Assembly (NCBI GenBank): GCA_013365365.1
Contig: JABVXU010000920.1
Location: 1 to 15,037 of the forward strand
Length of the DNA: 15,037 nt
Source of the DNA: Cruorifilaria tuberocauda
Taxonomy: Eukaryota > Nematoda > Chromadorea > Rhabditida > Onchocercidae
Direction of reading: 5' to 3'
The stretch's first letter is position 1, and every line of letters begins with the position of its first letter. The notes beneath the pieces are model-generated. The model was not told the origin of the DNA and made no database searches. It saw only the letters and a list, made by a program, of their open reading frames with translations. Below are positions 1 through 9,664 of this stretch, piece after piece. A program made the position numbers and the translations under genes.

Positions 1-17
1 ACACACACACAAACACA

Positions 18-46
<29 letters not shown>
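1..46. repeat. AC/AT dinucleotide microsatellite
   Basis: The window opens with an (AC)n run of about 10 bases, a short interrupted AC-rich piece, and then an (AT)n run from about base 20 to 46. This is a compound simple repeat. No coding potential is visible in it. Confidence 0.95.
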
Positions 47-50
<4 letters not shown>

Positions 51-236
51 GAAACTCGATGCGTTACTTATAATTTTGCTTCTTTTTGGCTCTCATGTCT
101 GATTTATTAAAACATCTGAAATTTTTTATTAGCTGATATTTATTAGAAGAATCACATTTTTAATTAAATTCTTTTGTACTAATACTGTCGTAATCGATAT
201 TCAAAAAAATTTGTTGTAGTTATCAGGTTTTTTCAG

Positions 237-298
237 AATTATTTTATGATCAGAAGCTCAATTCTCTTCCAAGACAGCAAGCGGGTTTATCGCCAAAA
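237..298 (+). other. Exon-like segment, possibly of an upstream gene
   Basis: A strong nematode-type acceptor (TTTTTTCAG, ending at 236) is followed by 62 bases and then a GTAATT donor at 299. With two bases completing a previous codon, the segment reads LFYDQKLNSLPRQQAGLSPK without a stop and ends on a codon boundary. The composition looks protein-like and richer than the flanks. I do not recognise the protein. It could be a late exon of a + strand gene that starts left of the window. No following exon was identified with confidence; one acceptor at 585 would place a TAG immediately after the junction. A second frame is also open up to a TAA at the donor, so chance cannot be excluded. Confidence 0.3.
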
Positions 299-754
299 GT
301 AATTTTTACCTCATCATTTGTTCCTTGAAATTTTCAAACTGGGTGAAAAAAATTGATGTTTGAAATTCACAAGATAGAGCTGAACTTTTCATTTTAAAAT
401 CAGAAAATAAAGGCTTCACACCTTAATTCTTCTAACTTCCTATGCGGGACTCACAAAAAGATTAATTTTATTATTTTTTTAAATATTATTATGATTTTCT
501 TTTAAGAAATTCGTATTCGGAATAAGAACTGATCATTAATTGAATATCATTTTTGGAGTATTTTATGTCTAGTCTTTTCTCTCTAGTAGACAAAATTTCC
601 CGAATCTAAGAATTGTTGAATAGCTTTAACTAAACATTTCTTACAGGTTTAATATTTCGTTTAAAATGCCTAATGAAAACTGGTTTGATAAAGTAGTTGG
701 TGAATTATGCATAGGATAAATGTGATGGAAGTCTAATATTGAAGTCGACATATC

Positions 755-763
755 GTTTTTCAG
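755..763 (+). promoter_or_regulatory. Probable trans-splice acceptor of EB1
   Basis: TTTTTCAG lies directly against the EB1 start codon. An acceptor abutting an ATG with no coding exon required upstream is the usual look of a nematode spliced-leader addition site. A second acceptor, TTTCTTACAG, ends at 646 and could give a longer 5' leader carrying a short upstream ATG reading frame at 666-719. Confidence 0.6.
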
Positions 764-3068
764 ATGTCAGTTGTAAATGTATATGCAACATCTGCAACTA
801 CAGAGAATTTATCTCGACATGAGATGCTCATGTGGGTAAACGATTGCTTGCAATCAAATTTTGCAAAAATTGAAGAAATGCATACGGGTGCAGCTTACTG
901 TCAGGTAAGACAAAGCAAAGTTTTGGAGGTACTTTTTTCGGAGAATGATGTTATCAATACTAAGTTTTCATCAATGATGAAATAGGGACCATTTTGGTTC
1001 ATTCGGAATCTTATTCTAAGAATGATTTGAATAATTTCTTTTCTGTATTTATTTCCGTTTTTGAAGTTCACGGATTTTCTGTTTCCTGGTTCAATACAGC
1101 TACGGCGGGTCAAATGGAACAGTAGATTAGAATTGGATTGGTTAAGTAATTGGAAGTTGCTGCAAACATCATGGAAAACGCTAGGTGTTGATAAAATTGT
1201 TCCTGTGGAGAAACTTATCAAGGGGAAATTCCAGGTGATAATTCCTTTTCTTAGAATAGATTGTGCTAAGATGAAAAGGGTTTTTAAATTTCAAATTTGA
1301 TCCTTTTTTTATGAATACTATTTTAGTTTAATAAAATCTTTGAAGATTTACTATCGTTGCAGGACAATTTCGAATTCTTGCAATGGTTTAAAAAATTTTT
1401 TGATGCAAATTTTGATGGGCACGAATATGATCCATTGGAAGCTCGAGGTGGTGAACCGTTACCATCTGATGTAAAAGGAAATGCACCTTCACGAATGCCT
1501 GCGAGGTCTTCAGTTCCACCTGTCAAGTTAGTTTCTATTGATTCGTTACGAAGTAATTGTATTGATTTCTATATGTTCAGAATCTTTAAAATTGAATCTA
1601 GCTACCTCAATTTTTTAAACCGCAATCTGAATCACGTGGAAGAATTCATCGCAATTTGTGATCATGCGAAAAGAATAAGAACTATGTAATGATGAAGTAA
1701 GCTGCTTATTGGCTAGTTGATTTTTTGAACCAGAGCGTATGGTAAAATCAGGAAAAAAGTTTGATTAATAATATGTCAAGATCTTTTGGAAAACCGTTGG
1801 TAGCTGCGTCTGGTATGAGTTGAGTTGGCACAAATTTGCTCCAAATGATTATTAGGTTATCTCTATTTTAAAGTTTATCTTTACAGCTATTTTAGACAAA
1901 ATATAATGAGATAGAAAAAACTAGTTATGATAAATTATGAATTTCCCGTTGCAAAATTACATAAGTATGAATTTACGAACAGGAAATCTACTCTTTCAAC
2001 GTCAAATGCTTCTATGAATAAAGGAGAAGTACGAAAAGCATCAGTTGGAGGGAAAGCTAATACTACTCGAACAGCTGCGTCGTTTGCTCCGGCTAGTACT
2101 ACACGAGCTGCTATACATGTCACACAACCTACAGTAGATCCTCAGGTATTTATCAAATTATTCCTTGATCGTGAAATTCGAAGAATTTCAAAATAGTCCA
2201 GAACTAAAAGTGATAATAAAAATTGCTGGATGCTTTTGCTCATGTATTCCATTTTAATAGATAGTGGCGAATTTAAAACGCGAATTGGAGGAAGCTAAGG
2301 AACAGATAGCTGAAGGCGATAATGTCATAATCAGTCTTGAAAAGGTTAGAGTTGCACTGTTATGTTGTTAATTCTTTTCTCCTTTTATATTATTCGGCCG
2401 TTATCATTTGTTTTTTAATACGAATGAAAATTTATACGCTTACAACAGTTAATCAGTATATGATGTCATTGCTTACTCTGTATTTTCAAGGAACGTGACT
2501 TTTATTTCTCGAAGTTGCGACAAATTGAAGTGATATGTCAAGATAATGAACAAATTGGAACTGTCGATGTAGCTCGTGTGCTTGCGGTATATACTTCTTT
2601 CTTTTTTGTTCGTTCAAGATTAATCTAATGACCTTATTTTGCTTAAATTATCTAATGTAATATTGGCTAATTTTCTCATATGCTTCACCCACCACAGTGA
2701 TTACAAAGAATAAAAAGTTTGATTATTTTTTGGCTTATATATCCTGCAGTCTAACATAAATTGATAAATACCGTTCCATATTATTTTTATCAGATTGCAT
2801 CTGATACCGCTTCTGGAAAGTTAAAAAAAAATGTAAGTAAAATTTGGCCATGAATAAATCCTGTTGATTGTGAATTGCTTAGAATAGATAGTTTAGATTA
2901 TTCTATAAGAATAATTTTTATTTTATAAATTTGCAACTTATTGTGAAAATTTTTTTTTTGTTTCTGTTCCAATCTAATTTAGTGAAATTAAAGATATTGT
3001 ATGAAACAGAAGAAGGATTTGCACCGCCGGACGAGAACGAGGTGGAAAACGGAGATGAAGTTTACTGA
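764..3068 (+). CDS. ebp-1: EB1/MAPRE-family microtubule plus-end-binding protein
   Basis: EB1 proteins track growing microtubule plus ends through an N-terminal calponin-homology domain, and dimerise and recruit partners through a C-terminal coiled coil and four-helix bundle. Exons I read: 764-904, 1067-1234, 1363-1526, 1983-2145, 2261-2344, 2491-2586 and 2994-3068, all phase-compatible, giving 296 residues (human EB1 is 268). The CH domain covers about residues 16-130; [11 protein letters not shown], the [16 protein letters not shown] junction, [17 protein letters not shown] and [16 protein letters not shown] all match the family closely. A Ser/Thr/Ala/basic linker follows (about 131-212), then the coiled coil with [17 protein letters not shown] (241-257) and ILYETEEGF. 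The C-terminus DEVY keeps the acidic-aromatic tail that CAP-Gly proteins bind. The exon 4 acceptor (ACGAACAG) is weak. An extra 39-base exon at 2794-2832 may be included (listed separately). The family assignment is secure. The paralogue symbol is not, since C. elegans has several ebp genes. Confidence 0.95.
2794..2832 (+). other. Possible 39-base in-frame micro-exon of EB1
   Basis: TTTTTATCAG ends at 2793 and GTAAGT begins at 2833, both close to consensus. The 39 bases between them encode [13 protein letters not shown] in the EB1 phase with no stop. Inclusion would put 13 residues between VARVLA and ILYETEEGF, inside the helical dimerisation domain; skipping it gives a sequence that aligns with human EB1 without a gap. 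A variant uses the next GT (2837) with the acceptor at 2982, which stays in frame through an ATG codon and inserts 18 residues. I infer optional use; there is no transcript evidence. Confidence 0.4.
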
Positions 3069-3105
3069 AGGCAAGAAACTCATAATTCTATAGGAATAAT
3101 AGCAG

Positions 3106-3111
3106 AATAAA
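3106..3111 (+). terminator. EB1 polyadenylation signal
   Basis: A canonical AATAAA lies 38 bases after the EB1 stop codon in an A/T-rich context, so the 3' UTR would be short (about 50-60 bases), which is typical of nematode genes. Confidence 0.7.
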
Positions 3112-4690
3112 ATATATTATTCATCAGTAAATCATGTTTGTCTGTTATTCCTTCACTGCTATTTAAAATATTTACGTCTTTTCTTTCTTCTTTGTTTTGC
3201 TTTTGAATTAAAAAATATATTCTAATGAGAAGTAATGCAGTCAACCCATGTGTCTGTTCTGCATGGATTTTGCTGTCAAATATCTAAAATAGTCATTTTA
3301 GGCTTGTTATTTTACATAGTCTTAAAGGCATTTTTTTCATCAGTTAGTGCATATTTTTAACAGAAGTTGGAATCATAATTTTTTCGAAGATTACTAGCTT
3401 ATGATAAAATTTAAATTTATTAAAGAAATTTACATGGACTTCCATCTCTACTGTGCATAAATTTCTTTGCATCAGAAAAGAACAAATTTGGGATCGAAAT
3501 TGGGCGAATAAAAGACAAATAGGATGAATGGGATATCTTAAATGTATAAAATTTTAAAACTGTACATTTTACTGAATGAATTTCATACATTATGTGATAT
3601 TAGCAATTTGGATAATGGGAGAGTAACATTCAACTGGGTTGGGTTATTGACTCGTAGAAATTTGAAAATCCATATTTTCCAGATCATATTTTTAACACTA
3701 TTAACTTCTGAAAGTGTTTTCTGAATTATAAATTATTACATATTTCTCAGTAAACTTATATATGCATCCGAAAATTCCTTTTAGTTTTGCTCACTGCTTC
3801 GTAAAAAATGCATTGTCGATTTTTTTTCTTTAATGCAAAACGTTAATTTGTTGAGTTACATCTACAAGATTCTAGAATATCTGGAGAACTTTTAAGAGTT
3901 TCAAATAATTGGAATCTGTAACTATAAAACTGCCGGTAATCTTTCCGCAGTTTATGCTGCTTCCTGGAATCAGCTGGAATTTTTAATTTGCTGGAATTTT
4001 CTTACCCCTTCAACTTATTGCCGTATATTTCTGCTGTCGTTTATATTACGTGCTTGTAATTTTTATCTTTGTTCAACTTTTATTTACGACTGTTTTTCTA
4101 GAGTAATTCTCATCTAGTATGTTCCCCTCAATTCATTTTATTATTGGTCGGAGGATCTTGAAATTATCCGATCTATTTGTGTTTGTTCCTAGTTTCTTCA
4201 TCTCTCAACCGTTATCATCTATTCATCGCTAAATTCTTTCTTTTTCCGTTCAAATTGGAATAATCCTTAGACTAAATTCTTTTTGATTCAATTTAATTGC
4301 AACTCTTTTTGCTTGGATAAATGTTACTTATTATTTCAGTTGTTAAAGCTCTATTTTGGTTAGTTTCCAAGAAACATAAAATTGCTATTGGTAAGTTGCT
4401 GCAATGCAACTCCTTTTTTCATTTTTATGGAATAAAGTGATTATTGGGATATCAGAATTACGCGATTTTTTAATCCAAGTTTATGACTTTATTACTTTGT
4501 TCATATTTTATTTATATACTGTGAGTTCATATAATCGTTAGCAGCAATTTGAAGTAGTTGTGATATTTTGTTGCATCCCAATGATTGTAAGATGGACCAA
4601 ATTGAGTAATCGATATGAGGCTATGAAAAGTAGATTCGATAGCGATATATTCGTGGAGAAACTTTATACCTTTTCATGTTTTTTTTTTCA
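3112..4690. other. Intergenic region between EB1 and LSM5
   Basis: About 1.6 kb of AT-rich sequence with no recognised gene. It has pyrimidine-rich stretches, three CTGGAAT copies at 3964-3997, and an ATG-initiated open frame at 4120 just after a TTTTTCTAG acceptor. The last part (4340-4541) holds two exon-like segments reported separately. The rest would serve as the LSM5 promoter and outron, or as an intercistronic spacer if the two genes share a transcript. Confidence 0.5.
4340..4390 (+). other. Exon-like segment of unknown origin
   Basis: TTATTTCAG ends at 4339 and GTAAGTT starts at 4391; both are strong splice sites. In one phase (two bases in, one base out) the 51 bases read VKALFWLVSKKHKIAI without a stop. 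It could be a coding exon of a small unrecognised gene, an untranslated 5' exon of LSM5, or chance. Its phase also fits an open segment that begins after the ATATCAG at 4455. Confidence 0.3.
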
Positions 4691-4691
4691 T

Positions 4692-4704
4692 TTCATTTTT
4701 CCAG
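4692..4704 (+). promoter_or_regulatory. Probable trans-splice acceptor of LSM5
   Basis: A pyrimidine-rich TTTCATTTTTCCAG sits two bases upstream of the LSM5 ATG. With the conserved family N-terminus starting right after it, no upstream coding exon is needed, so spliced-leader addition here is the simplest reading. Confidence 0.6.
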
Positions 4705-4706
4705 AT

Positions 4707-5332
4707 ATGTCAAATTCGACATCATCTAACCCATCAACGTTACTACCGTTGGAATTAGTAGACAAATGTATTGGTTCTAGGATTTGGGTTATCATGAAAG
4801 GTTAGTTAAAGTAAAAAAAAACGATATGGATATAGTGATGGTTCAATTCTATTGCAATAGAATTGAAATACCGTGTTCAAATATCTCTGAAACAAATTGT
4901 TTATTAGTGATTATTCTGTCATTATTTATGCCTCCATTAATGCGGATTGGAATCCTTATCTCGTATCACTTTGTAGATATTTCCTGCTTAGCTAAGTATT
5001 ACCTGTTTGTCTTTAGGTATTAGGTATTAAAAAACGGAATTTATCATGCATTGAATTTTAAAATGAATCTAATAGCATAGCACTTTATAGATATTGATAT
5101 TCAGTTCTATTACTTCATCTCATAAGTAGTATATGTGAATTTCGTTACAGGTGAAAAAGAGATTGTTGGGACATTGACAGGTTTTGATGACTACGTTAAT
5201 ATGGTACTAGAAGATGTTGTGGAGTACGAAAATACTGTTGATGGTAAAAGAGTAACGAAATTAGATACAATTTTATTGAATGGTAATCATATCACAATGT
5301 TGGTGCCTGGAGGCGAAGGTCCTGAAGTTTAA
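4707..5332 (+). CDS. lsm-5: U6 snRNA-associated Sm-like protein LSm5
   Basis: LSm5 is one subunit of the heptameric LSm1-7 ring (cytoplasmic mRNA decapping and decay) and the LSm2-8 ring (nuclear, binds the 3' end of U6 snRNA). Exons are 4707-4800 and 5151-5332, joined in phase 1 inside the Gly codon at residue 32 (donor GTTAGT, acceptor TTACAG). The product is 91 residues, the same length as human LSm5. Signature segments are [15 protein letters not shown] (12-26), the Sm1 part [20 protein letters not shown] (35-54), the Sm2 motif [12 protein letters not shown] (72-83) and the invariant tail PGGEGPEV (84-91). Variation is confined mainly to the N-terminal ten residues and to the region around 55-66. 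Identification is essentially certain. A CATAAA at 5407 or the canonical AATAAA at 5772 could be its poly(A) signal. Confidence 0.98.
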
Positions 5333-6119
5333 TTTTTGCTTGAATCAGTTTTTCGTGTGTGTTTCTTTACTTCTGTAAACGTATTTTGTAATATTGAACT
5401 TCATGTCATAAAGCTTCAGATTTTTTGAACTACTGAAGAATCTATTATGATTCGCGGTTACACTTCCTTACGATTTTATTGCTAATTTTAATGAATTACT
5501 TCAGCACTGAAACTGAAATCCGTATAGCACCAAGCAGAAAAAGGACTGCGATGTTTTATAAGATTTTAACAAATTGTAAGCCAATTCAGTAATTTAAAAT
5601 TGGAAAATGAAAAGATCGCTGCCATAAACGATGTACTGCAAAAAATCAGTTATTCAAGTGCGGTTTTGGGTGGTGTGATTAGAAATTTCTTTCCAAATAC
5701 TTTTTTCTGATAAATATTCCCACTAGGATTATATTTCAAGACGAAAGTTTGCTCATAATTTCGTTTGTGTTAATAAAACATGTACATGTTAAATTATTCT
5801 GAGAGGGCTAAACGATATTCCCATATTTCGGAAACTGATAGTGTTCGATGTTGAAGTGTTTAATAGAATTATCGAAGTATTAGTCAGACTGGTACTTTCA
5901 ACAGCGATGCTCCCTGCGGTTACCTATGCCAATAATCGAGTTGAGCATCTGCTTTCCGAGTAATTTTGCAACATTTTTCACCCATAAAGTCAAACGTAAT
6001 TTAATTTTCAAGTTTAGAAAAAGAAATTTCATAAAATTTTCAAATGCACAATATTTTCGAAACAAATGAGAACATCTCTCATTTTATGAATTTTAATAGA
6101 GATTCACTTGCATCATTTA
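5333..6119. other. LSM5 3' flank with unassigned open segments
   Basis: No gene is recognised here. Two stop-free + strand segments without a good start codon look more protein-like than their surroundings. One runs from an acceptor-like AATTCAG (ending at 5589) to a stop at 5708-5710 and contains ENEKIAAINDVLQKIS. The other runs from 5793 to a stop at 5961-5963 and contains STAMLPAVTYANNRVEHLL. An AATAAA lies at 5772-5777. They may be decayed exons or chance; segments of this length are expected several times in AT-rich DNA of this size. Confidence 0.35.
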
Positions 6120-6290
6120 TTACTGTAATAAAACGTAATAAAAGATAAACGTAAATAAACGTACGTAAAAATAAAATGAAATAATATATAATATAAAATA
6201 AATAAAATAAACGTATGTAAAGTATAAGATTTAAATAAAATAAAATAAGAAAAAACGTAATAAACATAATAAAATAAAAAAAAGATTTCT
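6120..6290. repeat. Degenerate ACGT/ATAAA low-complexity block
   Basis: About 170 bases composed almost only of A-rich units such as AAACGTAATAAA, AAACGTAAATAAACGTACGT, AAACGTATGTAAA and AATAAAATAAA. The AACGTA core recurs at least five times at irregular spacing. It looks like a decayed simple-sequence or minisatellite array. The one-sided purine bias makes the opposite strand seem open (Phe/Tyr/Leu-rich), but I do not regard that as coding. Confidence 0.75.
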
Positions 6291-6952
6291 TATTATTCCA
6301 AATACCATCAACATTAGGCATGGTAAATGGCGGAAACAATTTTGGTCATATACGCTTGTATTATCAAATGTGTGTCGTTGATTATGCTGTTGATACAAAC
6401 TGATTGTTACATTTGTTATTCATTAAGCATACAAAATATAATATAACTATGCTAAATATATATAACATCGAAATAAATTACTCTCGAAGTTCCTAATTTG
6501 ATTGTAATTTGTTTTGGGATAATTGTTTGGTGCTTGATGAAAAAAAAAGTTCGGTATAATGTCCTGGAGTTATTTTTCAATCAGCAAAAGAAGGAAATGA
6601 TTTTTCTGTGATAATTAATTATTCAAAGCGAGCGCTAATTTACAGCTATTGCTGTTTCTCAGCATTATCAAATTTGATTATATTGCGAAAACATTAATTA
6701 TATTGTTGCCAAAAGAAAGATTAAAAATAAGTGTAAATCAAGATTACTCTTCCTACTTGAGAAGAAATTGGATTTTTGGAATCCTTGTCTTATGAATTCT
6801 GATATTTAACTGAGAACAAGCGACCTTTTTCATCTTTTACATATTTACAATTTTTTCTTTTTTTGAAGAAACTAATTAACTGTTTGTGCCATATCCGCAG
6901 AAATATAAACGTAAACATCCTTTCATTCATTTCCAATATATTCAGTTATTCA

Positions 6953-6974
6953 AGTGATTGATCCATCAATCACT
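6953..6974. repeat. Near-perfect 22-base palindrome
   Basis: AGTGATTGAT, then CC, then ATCAATCACT: ten-base arms that are perfect reverse complements around a two-base centre. Each arm contains TGATTGAT, which resembles the known PBC/Hox composite site TGATNNAT. It could be a paired protein-binding site or a short hairpin; only the symmetry is directly seen. Confidence 0.7.
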
Positions 6975-9558
6975 AAATCCTTGAATTGTTAAAAACACCG
7001 TATTTTCGAATAAGATGCATTTTGAAATATTTTCGATGGCAATTAACATGCCAAAAAATAAGAAAAGAATTAGGTGGGTGAGAATGAATCAGTTAAAGTT
7101 GAAAACAGAAATTTTTAGGAAAATCACTTCGTGCTGGCAACTTCTATCATTCTTCACAGATTTCTTATCAATTATTTTTTTTGATGTACATCGTATTTCA
7201 AGCCAGGATAAATATTGTTTATTATAATTATCGGTAATTCAGGTTTGGTTCATTCTAAATGCATCAAATGAGCAAAGAAATCTATCAGGGGTAACCCTTC
7301 AATTTTCCATTTCAATTTCAATGTTTGCGCTTGCTTGACTTTCGATGATTCAAAATATTTCATCATTTCAAAATTGAATTGATCAATGCTATCCCAGGTA
7401 TTATAAGTTCTAATTATTTCAACAATTTTATTATTCATGAGAATTTGAATCAAATACATTATGCACCCTTGCAAATTCAAATTCGTATTAGTTCTGACCA
7501 ACAAGTTAAAAATCCAACTATTTTTAATTTACAGAAGGAAAAAAATGGTCCCAAAGAATTCCCCGATGACATGTATGAATGATCCTCATTATTAGCGAAT
7601 AATTGGCATGAGAGTGCAAGCAAAGATATATGAAAGCACGAAATATATGATTTCTAATCTAATTTGCAAACTTAATTGAAATAAAGCATGTTTCAAAAGT
7701 ATTAGCCAGATTAATTTAAATTTACTTTAGATATTTGAGAATTTAAAATATTAATGTAAGAAAAATGAGCTAAGCTAATGCAATTAAATGAAAAAGAAAA
7801 TCAAAGATATTGTTTGTCCGTGTTTACACTTTCTTTTTTTCTCTCAGACTTATTGACTTGTATGGAAAGGAAATTTTGCTGCAAATGGAAAGAAATAAAA
7901 AAAGTATATTTTTTAGCTTATCTTTTTTTCAATCAAATGATTCGAAATGTTTAAAGTAGATGAATGCTTTTCATCAATGTCACTAGTTGAAGGGTCATTT
8001 TGACCATAAGTATGACAGACTTGTTTCTATTAAACAGCAAAAAACATTCAAAGATGTTCCTTTTCCATGCCAAGCCTATAAGGAAAGCTTCATAAAATGA
8101 AACGTTACCATCATAATTTCATCGATATAATTCTTAATGGAGATGATAATTAAAAAAGTTGAAGTAGTCGTAATTTTGTTCAATTGCACAAAAAAGTTTT
8201 ATTTGAGAATAATGCTATTTGCATGAATTTTCTCGAATACATTAGTCTTTTTCTTCTTTTAGTATATTTTTACCGAACCTAAATGGAGTAGATTCATTCA
8301 TAGTCCTTGGATTAATTGGATAATGCTTTTCGTTTCCAAGTGATCTTTGAACATATTGTTTATTATGATTTTTAATTTTTGCAACAACCATCACATTAAT
8401 GAGTTTGGTAAACATGCAGTACGATAGGAGCTACAAAACAGCCTGATATTAAAGTTTTCAGGAGAAATTTCCCATGTTAATTTGGCTGCAATTATCTGAT
8501 TGACACTATAATTTTCGAGTAAATCGTATCGGGATCATCAGTTAATTAACTTCAGCCTAGCTAATTATCTACGCTTAATGTCGCTTGCATTACTGTTAAC
8601 TTTTTGATCAAAATTCATTAGAGTTATACAACTCGATATAACAAATGTTTTAGACTCTATAAGAGTTTTTTAACATTCAAGTTAAAAAAGAGACTACTGT
8701 TCCCATTACCTCTAAGACTGAAGGACAATAACCTTTATTGTGATGAAATAATTTATAAGATATTTTAATTCTTTTCTTTCTTCCTTTTCAATGTTTTAAA
8801 TTTATTTCTCTATTGCCTAGTTTGCTCTATAAATTTGCCTATTCAAAACAGTTCCACAATTTTTTCTCTCTCTCTCCTTCTTATATCAAATGAAACTGAG
8901 TGTATCATAACGGCTTTTTCCCCTTTTTTTATAATGGATTATTTTTTATAATAGATTAATCACTCGCCAGTATCGTTTCGCCTGTCAACTTTTTAAAGGT
9001 TCATTGCATGAAACAAGAATGTTTTGGATGTTCAATGCAAGCTAAAATTTGCTTTTCATTTTAAACCAGTAGGCAATAATATTTTAGATTTGTTTTTGTT
9101 TGTTTGGCAGATTCGATTATCTGTTTATAAGGAGAAAATAAGAAATATAGCTTTAAAGCATTTTTTCCGATGTGATTATGTAAAGAAAAATTCTAGTGAA
9201 ATTAAAAAAGAAGTGCTAAGGAAGTAGAAAAATAGGAAGCTTCAGAATTTCAAAACTTCGGAATGGAACGTCAGAATGAAATGCGGAAATCAGAGAAGTA
9301 GGGGAAATGCTCTATATATTTTTAAATTTCAATGTTGCTCTAATGATCCCTCATAAAGAGATATGAGCTGTTCAAAGGATATATTATTGCTTCGATTCAA
9401 TTGAGGAATTGATGCTCCTTTTCGCTTCTTTGATCTCGTTCATGTCTAAATTAGTTTTGGTTAAGTCATACTACCTTTGAATTTAGACATATCATCACCA
9501 AGATTTCGAATAAGTACACTAATTAAAAATTCATTCAATTTCACTAATATTCAGCGAC

Positions 9559-9617
9559 ATTCCTTAATTATACTGTGATGAATAGTATAATTCCTTAATT
9601 ATGTGATAAATAATATA
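9559..9617. repeat. Imperfect tandem duplication of about 30 bases
   Basis: Two adjacent copies beginning ATTCCTTAATTAT: 9559-9589 and 9590-9617. The second lacks about three bases (ACT) and has a few substitutions before the shared ATAATATA-like end. This is a simple local duplication without coding content. Confidence 0.75.
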
Positions 9618-9664
9618 CATAATAATCTAAGCATGATTGGGAATCTTAGGATTTTGAATAAATA

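Noticed and set aside
901..1221. A 106-codon open frame on the minus strand
   Set aside because: It lies antisense across EB1 exon 2 and the preceding intron, where the + strand encodes highly conserved CH-domain residues. It is a shadow frame.
1323..1526. Minus-strand open frame opposite EB1 exon 3
   Set aside because: It is the antisense of conserved [16 protein letters not shown] and the linker; no splice context or family match.
6079..6339. Minus-strand Phe/Tyr/Leu-rich frame resembling a membrane protein
   Set aside because: The apparent hydrophobicity comes from the A-rich low-complexity repeat read on the opposite strand.
7048..7120. MPKNK-like start, recalling the N-terminus of translation factor eIF1A, with a later CCAGGATAA
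   Set aside because: Only five residues match; the following sequence does not give the eIF1A OB-fold in any frame, so a pseudogene claim is not supported.
7250..7504. 84-codon minus-strand frame with amphipathic composition
   Set aside because: No recognisable family, no convincing splice sites, and the + strand is equally open over part of it. Length is expected by chance in AT-rich DNA.
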